NCBI GenBank assembly: GCA_029857955.1
Contig: JAOUFY010000011.1
Span: 1 to 53,577, forward strand
Source: Spirochaetia bacterium
Lineage (GTDB): Bacteria > Spirochaetota > Leptospiria > Turneriellales > JAOUFE01
Direction: 5' to 3'
Length of the DNA stretch: 53,577 nt
Under the pieces are notes generated by a model. The model saw only the letters and a list, made by a program, of their open reading frames with translations. It had not been told where the DNA came from and did no database searches. Positions within the stretch are counted from its first letter, which is position 1; the number at the start of each line of letters is the position of its first letter. Positions 8,702 to 17,234 of the stretch are shown piece after piece. The position numbers and the translations under genes are program-made.

Positions 8702-10573
8702 ATGAAAAATTTAACTCAAGTGCTGGCGAATTCAGCGCAAAAATATAAAGATCGGCCTGCCTTTGCTTATCGGGTAGGTGAAAAATTTGAAGAGGTTTCA
8801 TTTGGCGAGTTATATGAGCAAGTGCAAGATCTCGCGATGGGGCTACTGGAACTGGGCGTAAAAAACGGCGATCATGTGGGGTTGTTTGCAGACAATCGGT
8901 ATGAATGGATTTTAGCCGATATGGCCGTGATATTTTGCGGAGCAGCCGATGTACCCAGAGGAAGTGATGTAACCGATCATGACATTATACACATTGTACC
9001 TCATTCAGATATGAAAATAATGTTTGTTGAAAATTTAAAGTTATATGAAAAAATAAAAAAAAATCAGCGTAAATTACCTAAATTAAAAAAAATTATATTA
9101 ATGGCAAAAGGCGAAAAAGCGCCTAAAGGTGTTTTTCATTTATATGATTTAATGGAAAAAGGAAAAAAATCAAGAGAAAAAAATCAAAAGAAGCTCGATG
9201 CTGCCTGCAAAAAAATCAAGGGCAGCGATTTGTTCACATTGATTTACACATCGGGAACGACCGGAGTTCCCAAAGGGGTGATGCTTACCCACAGTAATAT
9301 TTTGTCTCAAATCGAACACATTCCGATTAAAATTAATGAATACGACCGTATGCTTTCCATTTTACCCGTTTGGCATATCTTTGAACGAATGTTTGAAATG
9401 GTTGCGCTGATAAGCGGTTGCGGCACATACTACACTTCTTTACGAAACCTGCGAGATGACATGAAACTGGTTAAACCCACATTCATGGCGTCAGCTCCGC
9501 GGCTTTGGGAAAAAGTTTACCTTGGTATTTACAATAATATTGAAAAATCATCTCCGGTAAAAAAGGCAATGTTTCATGCAGCATATTATGTTTCAGAAAA
9601 TTATAATCGGGCAGTGCGTTTTTTAAAAGGTAAAGAATTAGATACAACCGGACGCAGTCCAATTATATCATCAGCTAGAGCTTTATACGAGGTTTTGATT
9701 TGTGTTGCCCTTTTTCCTGCTTTTAAGTTTTTTGATGCGATTGTTTTAAAAAAAATCAGGGCTGCGACAGGAGGAATGTTAAAGGGATCGGTATCCGGTG
9801 GCGGAGCATTGCCCATGCATGTGGATCTTTTTTTTAACAACATTGGTATTCCTGTACTGGAAGGTTATGGGTTGACTGAAACCTGTCCTGTACTTTCTGT
9901 TCGTCATCTTGATGATCTGGTCATTGGAACCATAGGTCCTCTATATCCGCTTACAGAGGCAAGAATCATGGATTTAAATGACGGTCACATCATTTATCCT
10001 GGTCAATACGGCGTTAAAGGCGAGCTCCATGTAAAGGGACCCCAGGTAATGTCTGGTTATTATAAAAATAAAATTGCGACGGCGGAAGTTCTTTCAAAAG
10101 ACGGCTGGTTTAATACCAGAGACATTGCCATGATGACATATAACCAAAGCTTGAAATTATACGGCAGAACAAAAGATACCATCGTATTGTTAAGCGGTGA
10201 AAACGCAGAGCCGGTACCTATTGAAATCATGATCAATCAGTCTGTGTATGTGGATAATTGCATGGTTGTCGGTCAGGATCAGAAATACCTGGGGGTGCTG
10301 ATTGTTCCCAGTCTTGAAATGCTTCAAGAGCATGGAAGTACCCTTAAAGAAGTATGCAATAATGATCAGGTAAAATTTTTAATAAAAGAAGATTTAAAAC
10401 GGTTGATTAGCGCAGAAAATGGATTTAAACCTTTTGAGCGCATTGTTGATTTTGCCTTAATTGATAAAACATTTGATGTTGGCGACGAATTAACCGCCAA
10501 GCTTTCTATAAAGAGACATGTAATAACGGCAAAGTATCAAAAAATTATTGATAAAATGTATAAAGACAGGTGA
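8702..10573 (+). CDS. Long-chain acyl-CoA synthetase (AMP-forming)
   Basis: A 623-residue adenylate-forming enzyme that activates fatty acids to acyl-CoA through an acyl-AMP intermediate. The ATP/AMP signature YTSGTTGVPKGVMLTHSN begins near residue 181. The A5-type motif GYGLTETCP and the hinge region GWFNTRDIA ... LYGRTKDTIVLLSGEN follow in the expected order. Its length and the segment CGAADVPRGSDVTDHDI match the FAA1/FadD15-like subgroup. A TTG or upstream Met at 8663 is possible, but the ATG at 8702 has a good TAGGAG site ten bases before it, so I chose it. The gene stands alone, facing a convergent PLP enzyme. Chain-length preference cannot be read from sequence. Confidence 0.9.
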   Translation: MKNLTQVLANSAQKYKDRPAFAYRVGEKFEEVSFGELYEQVQDLAMGLLELGVKNGDHVGLFADNRYEWILADMAVIFCGAADVPRGSDVTDHDIIHIVPHSDMKIMFVENLKLYEKIKKNQRKLPKLKKIILMAKGEKAPKGVFHLYDLMEKGKKSREKNQKKLDAACKKIKGSDLFTLIYTSGTTGVPKGVMLTHSNILSQIEHIPIKINEYDRMLSILPVWHIFERMFEMVALISGCGTYYTSLRNLRDDMKLVKPTFMASAPRLWEKVYLGIYNNIEKSSPVKKAMFHAAYYVSENYNRAVRFLKGKELDTTGRSPIISSARALYEVLICVALFPAFKFFDAIVLKKIRAATGGMLKGSVSGGGALPMHVDLFFNNIGIPVLEGYGLTETCPVLSVRHLDDLVIGTIGPLYPLTEARIMDLNDGHIIYPGQYGVKGELHVKGPQVMSGYYKNKIATAEVLSKDGWFNTRDIAMMTYNQSLKLYGRTKDTIVLLSGENAEPVPIEIMINQSVYVDNCMVVGQDQKYLGVLIVPSLEMLQEHGSTLKEVCNNDQVKFLIKEDLKRLISAENGFKPFERIVDFALIDKTFDVGDELTAKLSIKRHVITAKYQKIIDKMYKDR

Positions 10574-10605
10574 GAAGTCCTTGCTTTAAACGCCGGATAT
10601 TCATT

Positions 10606-10662
10606 CATGCCGCGAACAAAGTGTTTGACTTAGGTCAAGCGCATTGAAGTTCGGCGTGCATG
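10606..10662. terminator. Nested hairpin between convergent genes
   Basis: GTGTTTGAC (10621-10629) pairs with GTCAAGCGC (10634-10642) around a TTAG loop, using two G-U pairs. An outer imperfect arm pair, CATGCCGCGAAC (10606-10617) and GTTCGGCGTGCATG (10649-10662), flanks it. It sits between the convergent acyl-CoA synthetase and ACC deaminase-like genes and may end transcription in both directions. No U-tract follows. The core TTGACTTAGGTCAA also looks like a CRP/FNR-family half-site pair, but its position downstream of both genes argues against an operator. Confidence 0.4.
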
Positions 10663-10706
10663 GAGTTATATGGTGTTTGGCTCCCTGACAATTTTTGGTA
10701 TTGTGT

Positions 10707-11618
10707 TTAAACAATGCCATTTCGGTGATATCGTTTGAGTTGACTTTCATTACCGTGTACTCCGCCGGAATGAATAAAAATGATGTCCCTGTTTTTTATT
10801 TTATCAAAGTAGTTTTTTATCCATAGCCATACCTGTGTATCATAAATTAAATCAAACTCTATTCCTGCATTTTTTAATTCTTTGTAAATTTGAAACAACT
10901 CTTTGTGGGGTCTGGCAAATGGAATGTTTAAAATCGATTCAAGCATAATTAAATTTTCAGGAACGAAACAAATTTGTTTAATTTGTTCTTTTAAATAGTT
11001 TAGTTTTCCTACGCAGGCAACCGTATAAACCTGAAAATCGGGCATATGTTTTGCCAGAAAAGCTGCCGTTGTACCGGTTCCCGATGAAAGAAAAATATCA
11101 GTATTTTGTTCTTTTAGTTTTAATTGGTAAATTTGTTCTTTGAGTTCAGCTGCAAGAAGTTTGATGCCTTCTTCTGCAAGTTTGCTTTGAGCTCCCATGG
11201 GAACAATGTGAGATTTTTGATCGCTGAACTGTTGAGGTAAAAAATTTATAATTTCAACGTATTCTCTGGTCTTAAGTTCGAGAAGTTTCATTCCATTTTC
11301 AAGAGCATTCTTTAAGTTTCCAGAAGGATTATTTTTAATTACAGGATCAATTTGATGTGTGAAATACGTAAATTCCCATTTTTTAAGGTTTGCCAGGCTT
11401 GATAAGGCATACATTGCATTGGACTGAGATCCGCCCCATGAAATCAAATGATCAAATTCAAAATTACGTGTTTTGATTAAGTAATGAAGTTTTCGTGCTT
11501 TGTTTCCATTAAAAAAGGGATGAAGTAAATCATCCCTTTTTATGTAAATCTCTTTATTTTGAAAGGTTATTTTTTCGAGAGGCGATATGCCAATAGAACT
11601 TAAACCAGTTGATAGCAA
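10707..11618 (-). CDS. ACC deaminase / D-cysteine desulfhydrase-like PLP enzyme
   Basis: A 303-residue fold-type II pyridoxal-phosphate enzyme. The catalytic Lys is K40 in FNGNKARKL, followed by SWGGSQSNAMYAL (substrate and PLP contact), the phosphate-binding loop SSGTGTTAAFLA and IHSGGVHGNE near the C-terminus. Relatives remove ammonia from 1-aminocyclopropane-1-carboxylate or H2S from D-cysteine; which applies here cannot be decided. The frame opens with TTG at 11618, seven bases after the stop of the upstream HTH protein gene, with a purine-rich AAGAAGAAAA upstream. The two genes clearly form one transcript. At 303 residues it is slightly shorter than most family members. Confidence 0.85.
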   Translation of the reverse strand: MLSTGLSSIGISPLEKITFQNKEIYIKRDDLLHPFFNGNKARKLHYLIKTRNFEFDHLISWGGSQSNAMYALSSLANLKKWEFTYFTHQIDPVIKNNPSGNLKNALENGMKLLELKTREYVEIINFLPQQFSDQKSHIVPMGAQSKLAEEGIKLLAAELKEQIYQLKLKEQNTDIFLSSGTGTTAAFLAKHMPDFQVYTVACVGKLNYLKEQIKQICFVPENLIMLESILNIPFARPHKELFQIYKELKNAGIEFDLIYDTQVWLWIKNYFDKIKNRDIIFIHSGGVHGNESQLKRYHRNGIV

Positions 11619-11625
11619 TTTAAAA

Positions 11626-12189
11626 TTATTTTTTCTTCTTTTTTTGTACGCTATTCATCCCGTTGTTGTCTTTTATTTCATTTAATTTTTTACGAAGTAC
11701 TTTTTCATCAGAAACAATTTTCTTTAGAATCATACTTTTGTTAACTTTTGCAGCTCCTTCAAGCTCAAAAATTCTATTGGCAAGGTTAATTCTTCTGCGA
11801 ATTGCCTGAATGGATGGCAGTGACCTTTTAAATTGCTGGGCAAGTTCTCTGTCTGTGATTTTATCGTTAACTTCGAGGAATTGCTTTAACAATTCAATTG
11901 TCCAAGGTTGAGTGTTCCCTGTACTGTAGTTAAAATCACTGAATCTTTTTCTTGTTCTAAACTGATGATTTTTTTGTTTTATAGCTTTCCAGTAAGGATG
12001 TCGGTTTCTGGCATAAGAAATGTCCTCAATTGTAAAGTCGGTCTGTTCGAGCCATATTTTTGTTGCACGCGCTTTATCTCTCTGTGGTAGTTTGCTTTTT
12101 ACCGAGTTATCAATATACTCTTCGGGTGTTTTCGCGCTTAGAAGTTTTTTTATTTTCTGATTGTCCATGACATCTTTTATTTTACTCAT
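11626..12189 (-). CDS. Putative SANT/Myb-like helix-turn-helix DNA-binding protein
   Basis: A 187-residue basic protein, predicted helical, without membrane segments. Residues about 97-135 form the pattern W-x2-ELLKQFLE ... ITDRELAQQFKRSLPSIQAIRRRI, which is typical of a Myb/SANT-like or sigma-region-4-like three-helix DNA-binding fold. The C-terminus is a poly-Lys tail. A TAAGGAAA ribosome site precedes the ATG. It is the first gene of the operon with the ACC deaminase-like enzyme, so a regulatory link is possible but unproven. I do not recognise a characterised family. Confidence 0.6.
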   Translation of the reverse strand: MSKIKDVMDNQKIKKLLSAKTPEEYIDNSVKSKLPQRDKARATKIWLEQTDFTIEDISYARNRHPYWKAIKQKNHQFRTRKRFSDFNYSTGNTQPWTIELLKQFLEVNDKITDRELAQQFKRSLPSIQAIRRRINLANRIFELEGAAKVNKSMILKKIVSDEKVLRKKLNEIKDNNGMNSVQKKKKK

Positions 12190-12383
12190 TATTGTTTCCT
12201 TAGATTATTTAAAATCTTTTTTGATACAAAACTTTTTTAATATAAAGAAAGAATCATTTAACGTCCAAAAAAAGTATTATATATAACTAATATAACGTTC
12301 TATACAAGCTTTACTTTGCATCAATTTTAATTCTTTTTTGTTACATGTACCTGAGTTTCTACATTGACGTTATGTCAACTAAA

Positions 12384-12755
12384 TTATTGCCAATTTGACG
12401 GGTCGTTACATTGATCATTATTAATGCGTTTTTTTATGAGAGATAATTCAAAGGTCTTGCCTGCACAGGAACCGATTTTTGTGCCCCAGTTTCTGCCATC
12501 TTCTGGTTGAACGAGTACGTCGGGTATTTTTTCTTCGTTTTCTTTAATACATATTCTTGTTGCAGAAAGGGCAGTTTCTTCACATTCAATAGCGGTTATG
12601 TTAAAACACTGTCTGAAATATTGACTGGAATTGCAAAAAGCTGCCGGTAATGCCGAAGTCATACCTTCTATCCAGGTTTTTTTACTCACTTCAAAAGCAT
12701 GTGTTGAAAGCGGCAAAGTAAAAAAAAACAGAGAAAAGTAAGTGGTAATTTTCAT
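12384..12755 (-). CDS. Small secreted cysteine-containing protein (hypothetical)
   Basis: A 123-residue protein with a signal peptide (about 1-20, ending THAFE). The mature part holds six Cys residues (FCNSS, RQCFN, IECEE, RICIKE, GSCAG, NDQCND), which suggests disulfides in the periplasm. The segment RNWGTKIGSCAGKTFELSL near the C-terminus looks conserved-type, and I have an impression of similar short secreted proteins in intracellular or aquatic gammaproteobacteria. A strong AAGGAG site lies six bases before the ATG, supporting this start. The gene is isolated. Function unknown. Confidence 0.65.
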   Translation of the reverse strand: MKITTYFSLFFFTLPLSTHAFEVSKKTWIEGMTSALPAAFCNSSQYFRQCFNITAIECEETALSATRICIKENEEKIPDVLVQPEDGRNWGTKIGSCAGKTFELSLIKKRINNDQCNDPSNWQ

Positions 12756-13035
12756 GATAACTCCTTTTGATATGGTTTTTAATGTTAATTCTTCTGTCAG
12801 GTCAACAGGAATTTTATATTGAAACTAAAAAGCCTGGATTCGTGATGATCAGGAATTTTTACATTAAAAGTGAGGTGAGCGAATCAAAATATTTTAAAGA
12901 TCATAGTTTATTGAGAAGTCATAAAATGTAACAAAATCTTAATAAAAAGTTAGTAATATTTTTTGTTTAAACAATTTTCTGACATAATTTACAATCTACG
13001 TTGACGTATGAGATTAAAAATTACGTATTGTTCAA

Positions 13036-14409
13036 ATGGACACAATAGATATCGAAAGGCTCATTCACAAATACAACACGCCAGTGCCCAGATACACGTC
13101 ATACCCGACGGCGGTTGAGTTCTCCGCCGACTTTAACCCGCAAGATTATTTTACAGCTCTAACTGAAATGACTTCCGAAAAACCAGTAAGTCTGTATCTG
13201 CACATTCCTTTTTGTGAACACCGATGTTTTTACTGTGGCTGTAATGTAATTGTCAGCAAACGAAAAGAAATGAATGATGATTTTTTAAAAGATATAATGA
13301 ATGAAATCATTTATAAAACCAGTTTTATAAAATTTAAACCTGTTGTAAGTCAGCTTCATTTCGGCGGCGGAACACCTAATTTTTTAAGGATTTCAGACTG
13401 GCAAAAGCTCATGGATTTTCTGCATAATTATTTTATTTTTAGTTCAGATATAGAACTTAGTATTGAACTTGACCCTATGGTAATGGACGTGACTTATCTT
13501 GAAAATTTACGCTCGTTTGGTTTTAACAGAGTGAGTTTCGGGATTCAGGATGTAAATGAACAGACTCAAAGAGCTATCGGACGTATTCAAAACATGACTC
13601 ATATTGATGAACTTTTTCAAAAAGCGCGTGAATTGGGGTTTACCTCGGTTAATGTTGATTTTATTTATGGCCTGCCATTTCAAAATCTGGAAACTTATCA
13701 GGCCAATATAAACTGGATTTTAAAATTTAAACCTGACCGTATGGCTATGTTTAGTTATGCTCATATTCCATGGATTAAAAAACATCAGGCGCAAATGCCC
13801 GTTGAAGCAATGCCGAATGCTTCTGAAAAGCTACGTATATATTTATCCGTCGAATCTCAACTTAATATGAATGGTTATGTCAGTATTGGCATGGATCATT
13901 TTGCAAAAGTCGAAGATCCAATGAGTCAGGCTTTAAAAAACAAAAGTTTGCACAGAAATTTTATGGGTTATACTACCCAGGCAAATCTTGATCAATTGGC
14001 GTTTGGCCCAAGTGCGATATCGCATGTGCAGGGAGTCTTTGTTCAAAATCATGTAAAACTTCGCGCATATGAAAAATCGGTTCGCGACAAAGTCGAACTT
14101 TTTGAAAAAGGCATTAAACAAAACAATGAAGATAAATTAAGAAGTTATATAATTCAATCTATCATGAACAATCTGTATCTTGATATCAATGAATGTAATA
14201 CCTTATGGGGTATTGATTTTAATAAAAAATTTAGTACAGAAATTGAGAATTTACGGGAATTTGAAAAAAATGAACTTGTTAAAATTTATCCGGATAAAAT
14301 CGAAGTAAAACCTTATGGAAGATATATCGTTCGTCATCTTGGTAAAATTTTTGATGCCTATCGAAAACCTAGCGAAGAATTTACAAAACGTTTTTCACGG
14401 GGAATTTAA
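13036..14409 (+). CDS. hemN: Oxygen-independent coproporphyrinogen III oxidase
   Basis: A 457-residue radical-SAM enzyme that decarboxylates two propionates of coproporphyrinogen III to make protoporphyrinogen IX without oxygen. The 4Fe-4S/SAM cluster motif is C60-x3-C64-x2-C67 in HIPFCEHRCFYCGC, and the glycine-rich SAM site is FGGGTPNFL. The N-terminal tyrosine-rich segment TPVPRYTSYPTA and the C-terminal HemN domain are present. The length matches true HemN rather than shorter HemW-type proteins, and YTT near residue 315 agrees. The gene is monocistronic in appearance. Together with cobA it places tetrapyrrole synthesis in this region. Confidence 0.95.
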   Translation: MDTIDIERLIHKYNTPVPRYTSYPTAVEFSADFNPQDYFTALTEMTSEKPVSLYLHIPFCEHRCFYCGCNVIVSKRKEMNDDFLKDIMNEIIYKTSFIKFKPVVSQLHFGGGTPNFLRISDWQKLMDFLHNYFIFSSDIELSIELDPMVMDVTYLENLRSFGFNRVSFGIQDVNEQTQRAIGRIQNMTHIDELFQKARELGFTSVNVDFIYGLPFQNLETYQANINWILKFKPDRMAMFSYAHIPWIKKHQAQMPVEAMPNASEKLRIYLSVESQLNMNGYVSIGMDHFAKVEDPMSQALKNKSLHRNFMGYTTQANLDQLAFGPSAISHVQGVFVQNHVKLRAYEKSVRDKVELFEKGIKQNNEDKLRSYIIQSIMNNLYLDINECNTLWGIDFNKKFSTEIENLREFEKNELVKIYPDKIEVKPYGRYIVRHLGKIFDAYRKPSEEFTKRFSRGI

Positions 14410-14549
14410 TAAAATTCGTAATAACTTTATTTATTTTAATCTTTTTAACAGTTTCTTAACAAAACCTTAATTCTCACTTAGCTATTATCCTGTATAGTTT
14501 GAATATGGTTTGAGATGGATCATAATAAAGAATCAAAGGTTAAGTAAAT

Positions 14550-17234
14550 ATGCAAAATAGATCTGTTTCTGTAAGTAAAAATCAAACAAACGTAAGCTTT
14601 AAACAATCTCTAATAAACGATTTTGATCAGTTTATGAAGACTCAAAAAGATCGTTTCCCTGTTGAAGAGAGACTCCAGGTAGATTTGCACTGCCATGATA
14701 AAAACAGTGATGTTCCCGACGAAATTCTCGGCAGACTTCTGGAAATTCCAGAAACATGGCTTGAAACTGACGAACTTATTGGCGCATTAAAAAGACATGG
14801 TTGTGACACCTATACGATTACAAATCATAACAATGCACGTTCATGTTTTGAACTTCAGGATCGGGGTATGGACATTCTTACGGCAGCCGAGTTTACTTGC
14901 CATGTTCCTGATTATAACATTTGGATCCATGTGTTGACATATGGATTTAGCGCTGAAGAAGAAATAAGACTAAATAAACTACGCTACAATTTGTATAAAT
15001 TTTTAGTATATACAAATGAACATAATATTCCAACAATCTGGGCTCACCCTCTTTATTATTATAGTGTTAAAGGTATCCCGCCGATTTCATTTTTTGAGAA
15101 GCTGTCGGTTATTTTTGAGCGATTTGAAGTGGTAAACGGTCAGCGAAATACAAGACAAAATTTATTAATGAAAGAATGGGTAGAACGATTGAGCCCTTCC
15201 AGGGTAAATGCGTTTGCTAAAAAATATAAGTTAGAAATTACCGATTATTGCCGTTTAAACAAGAAATCTATTTCCGGAGGTTCCGACAGTCATATGGGAA
15301 TTTTCCCCGGTCTTTCTGGTACGTATCTTCATGTACCAAATTTAAAAGGAAAACTTGCCAGACAGTCGCGTTCGCAGCTGGCGCTAGAAGCTATTCGAGA
15401 TGGTAAAATGGCGCCTTATGGTACGCATAATGAAAGCGAACGGCTAATGGTTGCATTTTTGGATTATTTCTGCCAAATTCCTCTTTATATGCGTGATCCG
15501 GGTTTAATTCGGATCATTCTTCATAAAGGTGAACCTTTGGAAAAATTAGAGGCGCTTGTTCTTGGAAACGGTTTTCTTGAGTTAAGAAGACACAAGGTCA
15601 CCATGAGTTTTCTAAAAACATTTCATCAGTGTTTTAAGGGGCAGGTTCCTTCGAAGACCAAATCATGGTTTATTAAATCTGAATATCGTGAGATTTTTCA
15701 AATTGCAAGAGAAATTGCCGTTATTAGAAAAGAGACCCCTGAAAAGCTGACGCCTGAGTATTTAAATACATCGATTATGTTTAGCAACGAGAAATTAAAT
15801 AAAATATTTTTTTCCAGATTGGGTAAAAAACTTGAAAAGTTACTTTCAGATCAGAAGTCAGAGAAATTTAATTTTGAGTCTTTTGTAAGGTCGCTGGAAT
15901 TACCCCTTGAATTTGGACGTTATATCGGCATGGAAAAGAAAAAAAGTAAAGAAGCCAATATGTCTTTACAACAATTTTTAGATGGACTTCCTTTTCCATT
16001 TCTTGCTGCGTCGGTAATTTATGGGGCTGCTTTTGCGGGAACAAGAGTACTTCATAACTCAAGACCTTTGCTTGATGAAATGGCGCAGAAAATGAGGGCA
16101 CTGGAACAACCAGCCAGGGCTTTGTGGCTGACCGATACTTTTTCAGATAAAAACGGCGTTGCACATTCACTAAGAGTATTACACGAAGAAATAAAAAGAC
16201 GTAATTTACCAATTGATATATTGGTATGCAGTGATACTATTGAGCCAGATGACCATTTAATTGTAGTTCGACCGGTTTTTGAATTTACTGTACCGATGTA
16301 TGAACAACAACCTTTTCGAATTCCAGATTTACTTCAAGTTCATCGTATTTTTGATGAAGGTTCTTATGACCGTTTGGTATGTTCTACAGAGGGTTCGATG
16401 GGATTAATTTCTATGGCATTAAAAAACGCCTTTTCGGTGCCTGCATATTTCTTTTTACATACGGACTGGCTTACATTTGCCCAGATCAACATCGAATCAG
16501 ATATACACATGGTAAATCGATTTCGTAGATTATTAAGGGTTTTTTATCGACAATACGATTATCTTTTTGTTTTAAACAACGATCAGCAAAAATGGCTTTC
16601 GGGAAAAGATATAGGAATCGAATCGTCACGAATATTTAAAACAGCTCACTGGGTTGATGCCAAGTTTATTCCAAAAACGTTTAAACCTGAAGAAGTATTT
16701 GGAACAGAAAAAAACGAAAAAATACTTTTATTTGTTGGTCGTGTAAGTAAAGAAAAAGGAGTCATGGACTTACCTTACATTTACGAGATTGTTAAAAAAG
16801 AAATTTCGCAAGTCCGTTTAGTTGTAGTTGGCAGCGGACCAGCAGAGTTTGAGTTAAAAGAAAAAATTCCCGATCTGATACATATACCCTGGATTGACCA
16901 TGACAAATTACCTCAGATATATTCAAGTGCGGATCTTCTTGTTCTTCCTTCAACATTTGATACTTTTGGATTGGTGGTTCTCGAAGCCCTGGGGTGCGGA
17001 CTTCCTGTTGCAGCATATGATATCATGGGGCCGGGAGAAATCATTGAAAGCGGTAAAAGCGGTTATCTTGCTAAAAATAAAAAGTTACTTTCTGAAATGG
17101 TTGTCAAACATTTTACGAATATAAACAAGATTAAACAAATGCGTAAAAATGCGCTGGAAAGATCAAAGCAATATCATAAAGACAATATATTAAAAGAGTT
17201 GTTAAAAAATCTTGATTTACCTGAAAAAAAATGA
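14550..17234 (+). CDS. PHP-domain / GT4-type glycosyltransferase fusion
   Basis: An 894-residue two-part protein. Residues about 40-300 form a PHP metal-dependent phosphoesterase with its metal motifs in order: DLHCH, ITNHNN, AAEF, IHVLTYGF, IWAHPLYYY and GGSDSHMG. Residues about 525-890 form a GT-B fold glycosyltransferase like GT4 members: an N-terminal domain with WLTDTFSDKNGVAHSL, then LFVGRVSKEKGVMDLP, SADLLVLPSTFDTFGLVVLEALGCGLPVAAYD in pieces, and GEIIESGKSGYL. The middle (about 300-520) is not recognised. The stop overlaps the start of the GH13 gene (ATGA). The acceptor sugar or lipid and the PHP substrate are unknown; a glycolipid or osmolyte pathway is a guess. Confidence 0.85.
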   Translation: MQNRSVSVSKNQTNVSFKQSLINDFDQFMKTQKDRFPVEERLQVDLHCHDKNSDVPDEILGRLLEIPETWLETDELIGALKRHGCDTYTITNHNNARSCFELQDRGMDILTAAEFTCHVPDYNIWIHVLTYGFSAEEEIRLNKLRYNLYKFLVYTNEHNIPTIWAHPLYYYSVKGIPPISFFEKLSVIFERFEVVNGQRNTRQNLLMKEWVERLSPSRVNAFAKKYKLEITDYCRLNKKSISGGSDSHMGIFPGLSGTYLHVPNLKGKLARQSRSQLALEAIRDGKMAPYGTHNESERLMVAFLDYFCQIPLYMRDPGLIRIILHKGEPLEKLEALVLGNGFLELRRHKVTMSFLKTFHQCFKGQVPSKTKSWFIKSEYREIFQIAREIAVIRKETPEKLTPEYLNTSIMFSNEKLNKIFFSRLGKKLEKLLSDQKSEKFNFESFVRSLELPLEFGRYIGMEKKKSKEANMSLQQFLDGLPFPFLAASVIYGAAFAGTRVLHNSRPLLDEMAQKMRALEQPARALWLTDTFSDKNGVAHSLRVLHEEIKRRNLPIDILVCSDTIEPDDHLIVVRPVFEFTVPMYEQQPFRIPDLLQVHRIFDEGSYDRLVCSTEGSMGLISMALKNAFSVPAYFFLHTDWLTFAQINIESDIHMVNRFRRLLRVFYRQYDYLFVLNNDQQKWLSGKDIGIESSRIFKTAHWVDAKFIPKTFKPEEVFGTEKNEKILLFVGRVSKEKGVMDLPYIYEIVKKEISQVRLVVVGSGPAEFELKEKIPDLIHIPWIDHDKLPQIYSSADLLVLPSTFDTFGLVVLEALGCGLPVAAYDIMGPGEIIESGKSGYLAKNKKLLSEMVVKHFTNINKIKQMRKNALERSKQYHKDNILKELLKNLDLPEKK

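Noticed and set aside
10625-10638. CRP/FNR-type operator TTGACTTAGGTCAA
   Set aside because: The palindrome lies downstream of two convergent genes and forms part of a hairpin; an operator has no promoter to control here.
12364-12378. TTGAC-N5-GTCAA palindrome after the small secreted protein gene
   Set aside because: It is near the 3' end of a minus-strand gene, has an odd spacer and no adjacent promoter; chance is the simplest explanation.
12845-12931. 28-codon ORF before hemN
   Set aside because: No ribosome site, no similarity, and the length is within chance for AT-rich spacer DNA.
12963-12974. Palindrome TTGTTTAAACAA before hemN as an oxygen-responsive FNR site
   Set aside because: The spacing between half-sites is two bases instead of four, so it does not match the FNR pattern.
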